Positions 1 to 8,616 are shown, counted from the stretch's first letter. The stretch is 64,000 nt of DNA from PHAA01 sp964457945 (GCA_964457945.1 CAYWFX010000010.1:1-64000), one strand, 5' to 3'. A program made the numbers and translations. Notes: a model not told the origin generated them from the letters alone.

Positions 1-105
1 TCGATCGGATCATTCTGATTGCCAGGCTTTCATATTTGAACAGAATGAAAGGCGATGGCGACTCATCAGGGGGTGTGCATTTGTATCATTTATAGTAGAT
101 TAGCC
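1..105. other. Left edge, no gene assignable
   Basis: Two forward frames are open from the left edge, one ending at a TAG near 101-103 and one at a TAG near 91-93, so the tail of a gene outside the window could lie here. The short translations show no motif I recognise. I do not call a gene. Confidence 0.3.
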
Positions 106-152
106 AGTTGAAATGTTACGCGGGACAATGTTCCCGCGTTTTGTTGTTTCTG
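106..152 (+). repeat. 47-bp hairpin repeat, copy 1
   Basis: This copy contains an 8-bp perfect stem (118-125 with 132-139) around a 6-nt loop, followed by a T-rich tract (140-149). A second copy lies at 1570-1616 in the same orientation, with conserved sequence on both sides of the stem. Each copy sits 170-250 bp ahead of a forward gene. The stem plus T-tract would work as an intrinsic terminator. The conserved flanks, however, suggest a dispersed repeat element rather than two unrelated terminators. Confidence 0.75.
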
Positions 153-356
153 GCGTGCCCAGCCTAGCACGCTCGCACTCATGTCTAGAGAGATAGTCGT
201 TTGTGCGTGGCAAACAAATTCTAATAATGCAACATTCACCATTAATTGTAATAAAGCATATTTTAATATAAAAAGCGGTAGGAGGAGTATTTTATTTCTG
301 CGTACAATGAAAATAAAGTGTTTGTAAAACCACCGGGGATAATTGCAGGGAGTAAA

Positions 357-1388
357 ATGGATCAAGAGATTACCGAATTATTGAGGAAGAAATCACGGGC
401 AGTAAAAACCCGGGAAAAAGAGATAACGCAGGGAGAATCAAGCCAAAATAGACATCATAGACACTATAATAAGCCGCTGGCTTATGTTACCAATTTTATA
501 GATAATACTGTTTCGGTGGTAGAGATTCGAACCGGACAGAAACTAATGGATATACCAGTTGGCGGCTGTCCTTATGGCATCGACATAAGTCCCGACCAGA
601 AATATGTCTACGCAGCCAATATGAATGATGCAACCCTGTCTGTCATTTCTACTCGCAAGAACTGGGTGATTAATACTATTGATCTGAATAAAACTCCGTT
701 CTCAGCTGATAGCCCCATTGGGGTTAAGGTCTCTCCCAATGGGAAATTTATTTATGTGGCCGGCTTTGAAAGTAACAATTTATTAGTAATTAGCGCTCAT
801 CACCAACAAGTGGTGGCTGAGGTTCCCCTTCCGGAGGGAACGGCTCCATACGATATAGATATTACGGCTGATGGTAGGCTGGCCTATGTAACGCTATTAT
901 ATGTGGGAAAGGTTGCCGCAGTAGACCTAAAGGTAAACCTAGCCGTAAAATTTATAGATGTCGAGAAATGGCCAATTGGAATAGCTATTGCCAAGAGAAA
1001 GTCCCTGGCAATGGTAGCAAATCAAGAAAGTAAAAACCTTAGCGCCATCAACACTGTCATTGCCGAAGCTTCTCCCAATACTATTGCCGTAAATGGTCCT
1101 GGTGATGTGGTTTTGTCTACCCGGGGGAATATCGCTTATGTCAGCAATTGGGATGATAGTAATATAGGTATTATAGATGTTTTTTTTCACCAACAAATAG
1201 GAAACATCCCACTTGCCGATCGTCCTGACAGGCTTGCCTTAACTGCCGATGATAAATTTCTTGTAGTCTCCAATAAATTGAGCAATACAGTATCAATAAT
1301 CGATACCAGGATACGTGAGGTTACAGCCACAGCGACTGTAGGATATCATCCAGCGTTTATTGCTATATTAAATAAATGTCTTAATTAA
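357..1388 (+). CDS. YVTN-family beta-propeller protein
   Basis: The protein is about 343 residues, almost wholly made of repeats of roughly 40 residues that follow the YVTN pattern: AYVTN near the start, then YVYAAN, FIYVAG, AYVSN and FLVVSN, each followed by a segment of the TVSVID type. This predicts a single beta-propeller of about seven blades. Such proteins usually bind partners or surfaces and have no catalytic residues of their own. I see no signal peptide; the first 35 residues are charged and probably unstructured. I chose ATG 357 because AGGGAG lies four bases before it. A GTG at 318 and a non-standard ATT at 294, which follows a strong GGAGGAG at 281-287, are alternatives that would add N-terminal residues. 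The substrate or partner is unknown. Confidence 0.85.
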   Translation: MDQEITELLRKKSRAVKTREKEITQGESSQNRHHRHYNKPLAYVTNFIDNTVSVVEIRTGQKLMDIPVGGCPYGIDISPDQKYVYAANMNDATLSVISTRKNWVINTIDLNKTPFSADSPIGVKVSPNGKFIYVAGFESNNLLVISAHHQQVVAEVPLPEGTAPYDIDITADGRLAYVTLLYVGKVAAVDLKVNLAVKFIDVEKWPIGIAIAKRKSLAMVANQESKNLSAINTVIAEASPNTIAVNGPGDVVLSTRGNIAYVSNWDDSNIGIIDVFFHQQIGNIPLADRPDRLALTADDKFLVVSNKLSNTVSIIDTRIREVTATATVGYHPAFIAILNKCLN

Positions 1389-1569
1389 TTCTATTAAGCT
1401 TATGTCAATGGGGCTTTAGTGAATAGAAATTATTGTTGGAGCATTTAAAAATTTACAGTTTAATGGTTGACTGCATTTTAGATCAATTCATTTATCCAAC
1501 TTGATTAGATATATATTGAAAAATAGAATCCGAATAAGTGCAAACTATACAAGTATGATCTCTTACACT

Positions 1570-1616
1570 AGTTGAAATGTTACGCGGAACAATTTTTCCG
1601 CGTTTTGTTGTTTCTG
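1570..1616 (+). repeat. 47-bp hairpin repeat, copy 2
   Basis: Same element as at 106-152. The stem is 1582-1589 with 1596-1603. Relative to copy 1, the seventh stem position has changed from G to A in the left arm and the pairing base from C to T in the right arm, so pairing is kept. The flanks, TTGAAATGTT before the stem and TTTGTTGTTTCTG after it, are identical. The rest of the 1389-1738 intergenic stretch holds only the promoter described next. Confidence 0.75.
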
Positions 1617-1694
1617 CCAGGATTGGTGGGAATCCCCCTGGGGGTTTCGCCAAAGATTGAGAATATAATATTGTGATATAAATACGAAACATAA

Positions 1695-1703
1695 TGGTAT
1701 AAT
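1695..1703 (+). promoter_or_regulatory. Extended -10 promoter, TGGTATAAT
   Basis: A perfect TATAAT (1698-1703) is preceded by TGG, giving an extended -10 element. No good -35 lies at 16-18 bp; TTGTGA at 1671-1676 is too far upstream at 21 bp. Transcription would start near 1710, leaving a short leader of about 30 nt before the TTG start at 1739. Confidence 0.5.
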
Positions 1704-1738
1704 ATGCCATAAAGAAAAATAGGATGGATGAGATTTAG

Positions 1739-2695
1739 TTGGATAATTTTATAATTTATCAACTTATATTGTATGCATATTATATTAGTGGTCCTATTGT
1801 TGCATTAATAGTATCAACTGCCTTAGTTCAAATAATTATAAATAGTAAGGTTAGCCGAGATCATGCTAATAGAGAAGCCGTGGTATGTCCTGAGAGGGCA
1901 ACAATGTTCAAAAGAATAATACTCCCAAACATTTTATCGCTACTTTTTCACTTTATTTTATGCATGATTGCTGCAAATACTTTTGGGTTGCACGGTTATA
2001 TTGCAGCAGAACCCCAGAAGCTTTTCATTGTGTTATTTGTCCCAATTGTTTATTTTTTATTTGGGTATTTGTTAAAAAACAGTATTGGAGCTAAGTTCAA
2101 TATTTTTTCAGTATCAGCTGTATCAATTATTATCTTAGTGGTCCTTCTTTGCGCAAATACTAATACAAAAAGTAATGAGTGGAGTATTTTTTATTTTTCC
2201 TTCTCTCCTATTTCTTATTACGAAATATCATTAACACTAGAAAACTTTTTCCTAGCATTGTTTCCTACTGCATTCATTTGGTCGGGTGCAGAATATAAGA
2301 TGGATAATAAAAGGAAATCTGTGTTTATCGTTGTGTTTCTAATTTTTGTGGGATTTTTTTGGGCACCTCAAGTGTATAACGAATTCCATAGCGCAGCTGC
2401 AGAACGCGAATACTACGAGAGGTTTAAGAGAGATACCGTATATCAAGAGTTATCAGTTTTGATCAGTGAAAATTATCCCAACAGCCACTTTGGTGGCGTG
2501 CAAATTAAAGATGAAAACAATAAGAAAGCATTTGAGCAAGATTATGCAGTGGTACTCCCTGAAATAGATCAAGATAAATACTATTACGTGATATGGTGGG
2601 GAAGAAGGGTTGAAATTGCTGAAGGACAAATGCAAACAAAAGAAATCCTTAATAATAATTCTATGGTGATATATAAGGTTAATCTCGTTAAGTAG
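1739..2695 (+). CDS. Unknown multi-pass membrane protein
   Basis: The 318-residue protein has several hydrophobic stretches, at about residues 8-32, 62-85, 95-112, 122-140, 170-185 and 195-215. A soluble C-terminal part of about 100 residues follows, rich in charged and aromatic residues, including a YYYVIWWGRR segment. The start is a TTG; the nearby ATG at 1729 is in another frame and stops after a few codons. An extended -10 promoter lies just upstream, so the gene is probably monocistronic. I do not recognise the family. Codon use looks more AT-rich than in the flanking propeller and mutS2 genes, which may mean recent acquisition. Confidence 0.7.
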   Translation: MDNFIIYQLILYAYYISGPIVALIVSTALVQIIINSKVSRDHANREAVVCPERATMFKRIILPNILSLLFHFILCMIAANTFGLHGYIAAEPQKLFIVLFVPIVYFLFGYLLKNSIGAKFNIFSVSAVSIIILVVLLCANTNTKSNEWSIFYFSFSPISYYEISLTLENFFLALFPTAFIWSGAEYKMDNKRKSVFIVVFLIFVGFFWAPQVYNEFHSAAAEREYYERFKRDTVYQELSVLISENYPNSHFGGVQIKDENNKKAFEQDYAVVLPEIDQDKYYYVIWWGRRVEIAEGQMQTKEILNNNSMVIYKVNLVK

Positions 2696-3196
2696 TAGCT
2701 CCGTAGACTTCATTTAGTACGTATTGAAAAAATGTCTTTTCGATTAGTGCAAAATATGTGTGTTGAAACTAGAGCCGTTGGGCGCAGGTACTACGACTAC
2801 AGCTTCACGATTTTATTATGGGTGATGTCGAGCATTAAGATATATAGAAAAATATAAATATAATTCCTGAAGTTATTAATAGCCCGTTGACAATCTTCTG
2901 GGGTTGGGTTATTTTATAAATGTATTTTAATAAATCTTGAAGTAAGGGATGAATGTATGTCCGGGGTAGTTCATAACTAACCATAACTTGATATGGACCT
3001 TGATCCGTGATTAGATGTGCCATGATTTAGGGCGCTATTTTGTACTATCAGAAATTATAATGATTTTGTAGATAGTATAAGTGCAACCACGACTTCTGCT
3101 GTCGCCAAAGGCTAAGCACAAGCCGGGTTTTCTTTATGTTGCGAATGAAGGATTATGAACACTGGCGGCATATTAATAAAATTGTAACGATGAGTG
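2696..3196. other. Intergenic stretch, no convincing gene
   Basis: This stretch follows the membrane protein gene. A 62-codon frame on the minus strand (2835-3023) and a 41-codon forward frame starting near 3138 exist, but neither has a ribosome binding site or recognisable motifs. I see no tRNA-like or riboswitch-like pattern I can name. Confidence 0.4.
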
Positions 3197-3219
3197 CCGT
3201 GCTCTGTGCACGGTATTTT
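3197..3219 (+). terminator. Hairpin with T-tract
   Basis: Stem CCGTGC (3197-3202) pairs with GCACGG (3208-3213) around a 5-nt loop and is followed by TATTTTT. It fits a short intrinsic terminator and is the first of two such hairpins ahead of the mutS2-like gene. Confidence 0.5.
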
Positions 3220-3259
3220 TGTACCCTTTTACAGGGGATACAGCAGTTTATTAGCTTTT

Positions 3260-3303
3260 AGGGCTGTGAAGGAGCCACCGTGTTCTTCACAGCCCTTATT
3301 TTT
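3260..3303 (+). terminator. Strong terminator or attenuator before mutS2-like gene
   Basis: An 11-bp perfect stem (3260-3270 with 3286-3296), a 15-nt loop and a trailing T-rich tract lie only about 20 bp before the TTG start of the next gene. Because no separate promoter is evident between the hairpin and the start, it could act as an attenuator for the downstream gene, or simply end an upstream transcript. Confidence 0.6.
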
Positions 3304-3325
3304 ATAAAAATAGGAGTGAAAAACA

Positions 3326-5293
3326 TTGAATCAATATACAATGAATATCCTTGAGTTCAATAAAGTGATAGAAGAAATAAAGAAATATGCAATGACTGAA
3401 AAGGCCCAGCAGAAGATTGCGGTGCTTCAACCGTGTATGGACATCGACATTATAAATATTTGGATGACTGAAACTAGTGAGGCTGCTGCGATGTTGGCAG
3501 TCAATTCCAGTGTACCCCTGATTTCAATGGAAGGCATGGAAGCTAGCATTGTTAAAGCAGAGAAGGAAATGGTTCTTACCCCCCAGGAACTAAGCTCCTG
3601 TCAGAACTTGCTGGAGGGTGTGAAGCGTATCAGGAAATACATGGATAGCATGCAGTCGATTGGCCCCAGGATTACCGCTTATGCCTGGTCCATGTATGAT
3701 CTAAAAGAGCTGGGAGAGGAAATTCAGCGCTGTATCGTCAATGGCCGGGTTGATGACCGGGCCACTAGTGAGCTGGCTCGAATTCGCAAAAGGATTTTGA
3801 TTGTCGAGGATCGGATAAAGCAAAAACTAAATGAAATTATTCGTTCTCCTGCCTATAAGGGTATGCTGCAGGATTCCATTATTAGCAGCAGGAGTGGCCG
3901 ATATGTGGTGCCCGTGCGGCGTCAGGAAATGAAAAAATTTCCCGGTCAGGTACTGGATATGTCTTCCACTGGTTCGACGGTGTTCATAGAGCCGGCTGTA
4001 ATTACGAAGCTGCAGGCAGAATTAAATCTATTGCAAATGGAGGAAAGTAATGAAGTTTATCGGATACTAGCTGATCTATCAGGGCAGGTAGGGGAGCATC
4101 GCCAGGAGCTTTCTATTAATATGGAGGCGATGGTCCATTATGATTTTGTATTCGCTAAGGCCAAGTATAGCCGTAGTATGGATATGATGGCAGTTGGTCT
4201 GAATCGTTCCAATGATATTAAGATTTATCAAGGTCGTCACCCGCTGCTGGGTCAGACTGCAGTTCCACTTGATTTCAGTATTGGTCAGGAATATCGGGCC
4301 TTGGTGATTACTGGTCCTAATACCGGAGGGAAAACCGTCGCTTTGAAAACGGTCGGTTTATTGACTTTAATGGTTCAGTGCGGTTTGCATGTGCCGGTAG
4401 CAGAAGGCAGCGAGTTTGCTATTTTCTCTGACATACTGGCTGATATTGGCGATGGACAGAGCATTGAGCAATCTCTTAGTACGTTTTCATCACATGTTAA
4501 AAACATTCAAATGATTGTTAAAACTTGCGGACCTTCCACTCTGGTGATTATGGATGAGCTGGGTGCAGGCACAGACCCAGGGGAAGGGCGTGGCTTTGCA
4601 ATTGCTGTGCTGGAGGAGATTTTTAATAAGGGAACTACCATTGTAGCTACCACCCACTTTGGAGAAATAAAAGAATATGCCCTGAATACGCCTGGTTTTG
4701 AAAATGGGTGTATGGCTTTTGATATTAGAAGCCTCCGCCCGCTCTATCAATTGCACATCGGTAACTGGGGAGACAGCAATGCCTTTCTTATTGCGCTGAG
4801 ATTAGGGATGGAACGGCATATCATAGAAAGAGCACATGAAATTACCTACGGAGAAAGGATCAGCTACGAAGGCGATTATGATCAATATGTGGAACGTATT
4901 GTAGATCAAAAGGATATTCAGACCCAGTTAGAAGACAAACGCAGGTCGGAAGAACGTAACAAAGAAAAGGAGAAGCGAGAGCGGAGCGAACGTTATATTA
5001 AGAAAGACCTAAAACTAGGGGACCGTGTCTATATCAGCACTATGCAACGTACCGGCATAGTATGTGAGGAACAGAATGGGCGGGGCGATCTGGTGGTGTT
5101 GGTAATGGGCAAGAAATATGTTATTAACAACAAACGCCTCACCCTCCATATAGACCGAGAGGACCTGTATCCTGAAAACTATGACATGGATATCATTTTT
5201 GAAACCAAAGAGAACCGTAAAAAGCGAAAAATAATGAGCAAGCGGCACGTAGAAGGCCTGGTTATCGAGCAAGACAATGAAAGCAAGGATTAG
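3326..5293 (+). CDS. MutS2-family ATPase lacking the Smr domain
   Basis: The 655-residue protein has the MutS2 order: a core/clamp helical region (about 1-290), then the MutS-type ATPase with Walker A GPNTGGKT (about residues 330-337), Walker B VIMDELGAGTDP (D410, E411), the ATTHF switch and the GDSNAF segment. After the ATPase comes a charged coiled coil (about 540-575) and a small beta barrel (about 577-620). Typical MutS2 proteins are near 780 residues and end in an Smr nuclease domain. Here the chain stops after the barrel, so the endonuclease is missing. MutS2 proteins bind branched DNA or rescue collided ribosomes; which applies here cannot be told. The start is TTG with AGGAG nine bases upstream. 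Confidence 0.9.
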   Translation: MNQYTMNILEFNKVIEEIKKYAMTEKAQQKIAVLQPCMDIDIINIWMTETSEAAAMLAVNSSVPLISMEGMEASIVKAEKEMVLTPQELSSCQNLLEGVKRIRKYMDSMQSIGPRITAYAWSMYDLKELGEEIQRCIVNGRVDDRATSELARIRKRILIVEDRIKQKLNEIIRSPAYKGMLQDSIISSRSGRYVVPVRRQEMKKFPGQVLDMSSTGSTVFIEPAVITKLQAELNLLQMEESNEVYRILADLSGQVGEHRQELSINMEAMVHYDFVFAKAKYSRSMDMMAVGLNRSNDIKIYQGRHPLLGQTAVPLDFSIGQEYRALVITGPNTGGKTVALKTVGLLTLMVQCGLHVPVAEGSEFAIFSDILADIGDGQSIEQSLSTFSSHVKNIQMIVKTCGPSTLVIMDELGAGTDPGEGRGFAIAVLEEIFNKGTTIVATTHFGEIKEYALNTPGFENGCMAFDIRSLRPLYQLHIGNWGDSNAFLIALRLGMERHIIERAHEITYGERISYEGDYDQYVERIVDQKDIQTQLEDKRRSEERNKEKEKRERSERYIKKDLKLGDRVYISTMQRTGIVCEEQNGRGDLVVLVMGKKYVINNKRLTLHIDREDLYPENYDMDIIFETKENRKKRKIMSKRHVEGLVIEQDNESKD

Positions 5294-5360
5294 AAAATGT
5301 TATTTTTGAAATTTCGTAATTTTTATTTAAAGTAGGCCGTTGTTAATTATTTCTGTTTAA

Positions 5361-5401
5361 GTATAGTTGTAGTGTTGACTAGGACAACAATACAACCATA
5401 C
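5361..5401. repeat. 17-bp imperfect inverted repeat
   Basis: Arms 5361-5377 and 5385-5401 match at 15 of 17 positions around a 7-nt spacer, and one of the two exceptions is a G-T pair. It lies just after the mutS2-like gene. It may be a transcript end hairpin or a protein-binding dyad; no T-tract follows immediately. Confidence 0.6.
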
Positions 5402-5431
5402 TATTTATAGGGAAATAAACACATATAGAAA

Positions 5432-5466
5432 ACGCCTCCTAAATGAAAGGAGGGTGTAGTTTTTTA
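5432..5466 (+). terminator. Terminator after mutS2-like gene
   Basis: CCTCCT (5435-5440) pairs with AGGAGG around an A-rich loop, with further weak pairs outside, and is followed by GTTTTTT. It is placed about 140 bp after the stop codon of the mutS2-like gene. Confidence 0.6.
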
Positions 5467-5562
5467 AGGCGATTTCAACGTACACATTTAAGACCAGTTA
5501 CCTGCTGAAAAACAGCTAAAACGGATTTCTGGCAAATAGAGTTGCAATATTGAAATCCCGCT

Positions 5563-5784
5563 CTACTTTCCTCCCGGCGACGGTGCTAACAAACCAGCCA
5601 GTGCGCCTACTGATACAGAACCAAGAGCTACAACCGACTCGGGAATGGGTTTGCCTATAACTGCTAAAACAATAGCTCCGCCTATGGCTAAAATCGCTAT
5701 AATTCCTAGTATTCTTACTACCGTATGATATATGGGAATGTCTTCAGTTTCATGTGGGGGTAATGCTCTAATATCTTCGGACAT
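5563..5784 (-). CDS. Small membrane protein, unknown
   Basis: A 73-residue protein with an acidic N-terminus of about 22 residues and two probable membrane spans: a strongly hydrophobic one (VVRILGIIAILAIGGAIVLA, about 22-41) and a weaker one (about 49-65, ALGSVSVGALAGLLA). The size and shape resemble holin-like or spore-coat-associated small membrane proteins, but I do not recognise the family. I chose the ATG at 5784 because AGGGG lies upstream at a suitable distance; a GTG three codons earlier overlaps that site. The gene stands alone, convergent with mutS2 and divergent from the cyclophilin gene. Confidence 0.65.
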   Translation of the reverse strand: MSEDIRALPPHETEDIPIYHTVVRILGIIAILAIGGAIVLAVIGKPIPESVVALGSVSVGALAGLLAPSPGGK

Positions 5785-6088
5785 GGATTTCACCCCTTTT
5801 CTTTCGTTGATTAATACGGAACAGAGCTTAATCCAAGCTGATATTAAATATTTCTGTATACCTAGTACCGTTTGAGCAATCCTGCTATGCGATATTTATC
5901 ACTAATAAACATTTCATGTAATAATATTGATTAAGCTTAATGCTATTTTACACTTATTAACCAAAATATGCCATTTAAAGTGTTTGCATTACTAACTTCA
6001 GGCCTTTTCTTTTGTGTTAAAATAGTCATGAATATTATTTATTGATATCTGCTTCAAGTCTATAATTAAAGAATACGGAGGTATTGGG

Positions 6089-7078
6089 ATGAGAAGAATT
6101 GCCTTAGTTTTTATGCTCGGAATTATCTTAACATTTGCATCTGCATCATTAGTTATGGCCAGCACCATGAGTATAATTGTAAACGGAAATCCGGTTGACT
6201 TCCCTGACGTAGAACCTTATGTTAACGAAGATAACCGCACGATGGTGCCGGTTCGGTTTATAAGTGAGCAGCTTGGTGCTAATGTAAGCTGGGATCAGCT
6301 TAATCAAACAGTTAATATTGCCTATAATCAAAAAAAGATAGGCATCCCAATCGACAGTAAGTTAGTTTATGTTGATGGTAACGAAATACAGTTGGATACC
6401 AATGCTGTTATTAAGAATTATCGTACCATGGTTCCCTTAAGATTTGTTAGCGAAGCTCTGGGGGCTAGAGTATTATGGAGTAGTGCTGCTTCGATCGTAC
6501 GCATTAGTAACAGTAGTTATGATTTAAGCTCAACCCAGAGCCGGAATAATAAATTCAAGCTATCACCTAAAATGACGATTGATTCTAAAAAACAGTATTT
6601 TGCTGTGATTAATACCAACCGAGGCAACTTCAGCATTAAATTATTTGCCTCCCAGGCCCCGATCGCGGTAAATAATTTTGTGTTTTTAGCCAGGGATGGA
6701 TATTTTGATGGAATCAGTTTTCACCGCATTATTAAAGATTTTATGATCCAAACCGGCGATCCATCAGGGAGCGGCACTGGTGGTCCCGGCTATACTTTTA
6801 CAGATGAATTACCACCAGTAAAAGCATATGGACCTGGAATTGTTGCCATGGCCAACAGCGGACCTAATACTAACGGTAGTCAGTTTTTTATCTGTAATGG
6901 TGATGGGGCCAGTCAATTAAATAGCCAAGCAAACTATACAGTGTTTGGTCAGGTAATTGATGGAATGGATGTTATATTAAAAATATCTGATACTCCTTTA
7001 GAAAGCAATTTGTCCGGGGAAATTAGCAAACCGATGGAAGATGTTTTCATCCAACAGATAATTATTGAAGAAAAATAA
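6089..7078 (+). CDS. Stalk-domain/cyclophilin peptidyl-prolyl isomerase
   Basis: Residues 1-25 form a signal peptide with cleavage near MA-ST. Residues about 27-135 are a copper-amine-oxidase N-terminal-like (stalk) domain, shown by the paired RTMVPVRFISEQLGA and RTMVPLRFVSEALGA motifs typical of Clostridia surface proteins. Residues about 170-329 are a cyclophilin-type PPIase with FHRI, QTGDP, GSQFFI and the TVFGQV segment. The catalytic Arg (FHR) and core Phe and Gln positions are present. The product should act outside the membrane, folding exported proteins while the stalk domain binds the wall or other surface proteins. ATG 6089 has GGAGG eight bases upstream. The stalk-PPIase fusion is uncommon but plausible. 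Confidence 0.9.
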   Translation: MRRIALVFMLGIILTFASASLVMASTMSIIVNGNPVDFPDVEPYVNEDNRTMVPVRFISEQLGANVSWDQLNQTVNIAYNQKKIGIPIDSKLVYVDGNEIQLDTNAVIKNYRTMVPLRFVSEALGARVLWSSAASIVRISNSSYDLSSTQSRNNKFKLSPKMTIDSKKQYFAVINTNRGNFSIKLFASQAPIAVNNFVFLARDGYFDGISFHRIIKDFMIQTGDPSGSGTGGPGYTFTDELPPVKAYGPGIVAMANSGPNTNGSQFFICNGDGASQLNSQANYTVFGQVIDGMDVILKISDTPLESNLSGEISKPMEDVFIQQIIIEEK

Positions 7079-7166
7079 TTTGGCGGTAGATATAGGATGG
7101 GCTTTTTTGTCAGTATGACTGGCTAACTTTCGTTAAACACTATAATAAACGAAAGGAGTTGCGATT

Positions 7167-7292
7167 ATGATGAAACCCAGGACGATGAAATGCTTATGGT
7201 TTTATGGATGTATTTTACTTGCTGCAGCCTGGAAAATGGGGAAAATGCATGAACAAATCATTAGTTCAGATAAGGATTGTTGTAGAAGATAG
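7167..7292 (+). CDS. 41-residue small protein
   Basis: A short frame starts ATG ATG at 7167, with AAAGGAG eight bases upstream, and ends at TAG 7290-7292. The product has a basic N-terminus, a hydrophobic centre (CLWFYGCILLAAAW) and a basic, Cys-containing tail (DCCRR), so one membrane span is likely. An 8-bp dyad (CTTTCGTT with AACGAAAG, about 7129-7155) overlaps the ribosome binding site and a terminator follows at 7324. The well-spaced binding site and its own terminator support a real gene; the function is unknown. Confidence 0.55.
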   Translation: MMKPRTMKCLWFYGCILLAAAWKMGKMHEQIISSDKDCCRR

Positions 7293-7323
7293 AGAGCCAT
7301 TAAGTAAATAGGATTAAGTTTTG

Positions 7324-7348
7324 AGCCTCGAGAGATCGGGGCTTTTTG
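7324..7348 (+). terminator. Terminator after small protein gene
   Basis: AGCCTCG (7324-7330) pairs with CGGGGCT (7337-7343) with one G-T pair and a 6-nt loop, followed by TTTTT. It ends the 41-residue gene transcript. Confidence 0.7.
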
Positions 7349-7384
7349 ATTTAGGTAAATTAGATAAGTATTACATGAGCCTAA

Positions 7385-7424
7385 AAAAATATAAAAAAGA
7401 GACGCCGCAGAACTTTGCGGCGTC
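7385..7424 (-). terminator. Minus-strand terminator after 3D-domain gene
   Basis: A GC-rich 9-bp stem (7401-7409 with 7416-7424) is followed, on the minus strand, by a long T-rich run (complement of 7385-7400). It sits directly after the stop codon of the 3D-domain gene. Confidence 0.75.
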
Positions 7425-7435
7425 TTCCTCACTAC

Positions 7436-8164
7436 CTACAGAATTGTGACCTTTACGGTTTTAATTCCCCAGTTTAATCCCTGTTGATGAGTATCAAAAA
7501 AGAGATCGATTCTATTACCATTAATAGCGTTGCCCTGATCAGCAGCTATGGCTTCTCCATAACCTTCAACATAGAGTCTAGTTCCCATGGGAATGACCTT
7601 GGGATCAACGGCAACGATTCCTCTCCTCAGGGGAAGTCCAATGTAGGATGGTTTTCCATAGTATGGTTTATTGCACTCATAACACCCGTCATAACCGGTT
7701 GCTACCATGGTTAGAACCTGTTTTCCCTGAGGTGCAGCAGAACTACCTCTGGATACTGTTGGAGCCGTTTGCGTAACTGGCTTTGCAACAGGTTTTGTAA
7801 CTGACGTTGAAGCAGGATCTGAAACCGACACTGAGTCTGGTGTTGTCGCCGGTGTTGCAGCAGTAATAGTTGATAAACCTGGAGATTGTCTGGTTCTAAG
7901 TCCAACTATACCATCAGCAACCAGGTTAGCCTCGATTTGGAACCTAACTATAGCCTGGTATGATTCCGAATTCAAAATACCATCCACTGCCCCGCACCAG
8001 TACCCCTTGGTATTCAAGGTTTCCTGCAATTGTACGGCCTCAGTGCTTCTTGAGACCTCGGATAGGTTAGAGGCTGCCATAGCAGCATCATTTCCAGCCA
8101 AGAATAGACCCGTAAACAAAAATGACAATATGAAAAATGGAATTATAATCTTTTTACTTAACAT
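7436..8164 (-). CDS. Peptidoglycan-binding and 3D-domain wall protein
   Basis: Residues 1-31 are a signal peptide ending near AMA-AS. Residues about 42-95 form a peptidoglycan-binding-1 domain (VQLQETLNTKGYW, DGILNSES, AIVRFQ). A Pro/Thr/Ser/Val-rich linker follows (about 97-145). Residues about 150-242 are a 3D domain, with GIVAVDPKVIPMGTRLYV, then AADQGNAINGNRIDLFF carrying the conserved Asp residues. 3D domains resemble the catalytic fold of MltA-type lytic transglycosylases and occur in Firmicute resuscitation-like and spore-cortex enzymes such as YuiC. The likely role is cell wall or spore wall remodelling outside the membrane. ATG 8164 has GAGAGGAG seven bases upstream. The gene is monocistronic with its own terminator. 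Confidence 0.9.
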   Translation of the reverse strand: MLSKKIIIPFFILSFLFTGLFLAGNDAAMAASNLSEVSRSTEAVQLQETLNTKGYWCGAVDGILNSESYQAIVRFQIEANLVADGIVGLRTRQSPGLSTITAATPATTPDSVSVSDPASTSVTKPVAKPVTQTAPTVSRGSSAAPQGKQVLTMVATGYDGCYECNKPYYGKPSYIGLPLRRGIVAVDPKVIPMGTRLYVEGYGEAIAADQGNAINGNRIDLFFDTHQQGLNWGIKTVKVTIL

Positions 8165-8432
8165 TTATTAACTCCTCTCTAAACTGTTGTTCAGTTCTCT
8201 AAAAACGATAAATAGCTTCAATCGTTTGACGAAGCCCTTGCAAGTATTGCTTGTATAGTCTAATGCATGGACCATTATTGTTCAAACCGGCTATAAGCTC
8301 TGTGAAATGGACAAGTCCAGCTATGATTGGAAGTTCTCTGGGATTTTGTCCAATTCTAAGATCTCTTAAGATATCCTAGGTGTTGGGATATCATGTCAGA
8401 TTGGAAAGAAAGTTAAAAGGTAGACGGTAATT

Positions 8433-8543
8433 ATACACCAATACTATGCACTATATTATCGGGGTAGAAATTTACCCTGACTTCTTTTTTCTTGGAACCA
8501 TTCTAAACCTCTAATAAATGCCCCTAGCTTTTCTGTTTTCAAA
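8433..8543 (-). pseudogene. Decayed serine recombinase 3' end
   Basis: The minus strand here matches the last ~35 codons of the recombinase gene whose stop is at 26283. The end reads VRVNFYPDNIVHSIGV then stop, against VTFYPDSIVHSIGVE in the longer copy, and FIRGLE matches FIKGLE further upstream. The two halves lie in different frames, so at least one frameshift has occurred, and homology fades beyond about 8543. The fragment has the same orientation as the copy at the far end of the molybdoenzyme island. The rest of 8165-8642 shows no gene. Confidence 0.8.
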
Positions 8544-8616
8544 GATATTAACCTACTAAAGGTAGTTGTAGGTCTCTGATTTTGGGAGATTTTTTGTCAT
8601 ATTAAAGTTAACATGA

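Noticed and set aside
2835..3023. 62-codon minus-strand frame in the gap before the mutS2-like gene
   Set aside because: No ribosome binding site and no recognisable motif; composition matches the surrounding AT-rich DNA.
3138..3263. 41-codon forward frame before the mutS2-like gene
   Set aside because: No ribosome binding site, and it runs through two hairpins that look like transcript ends.
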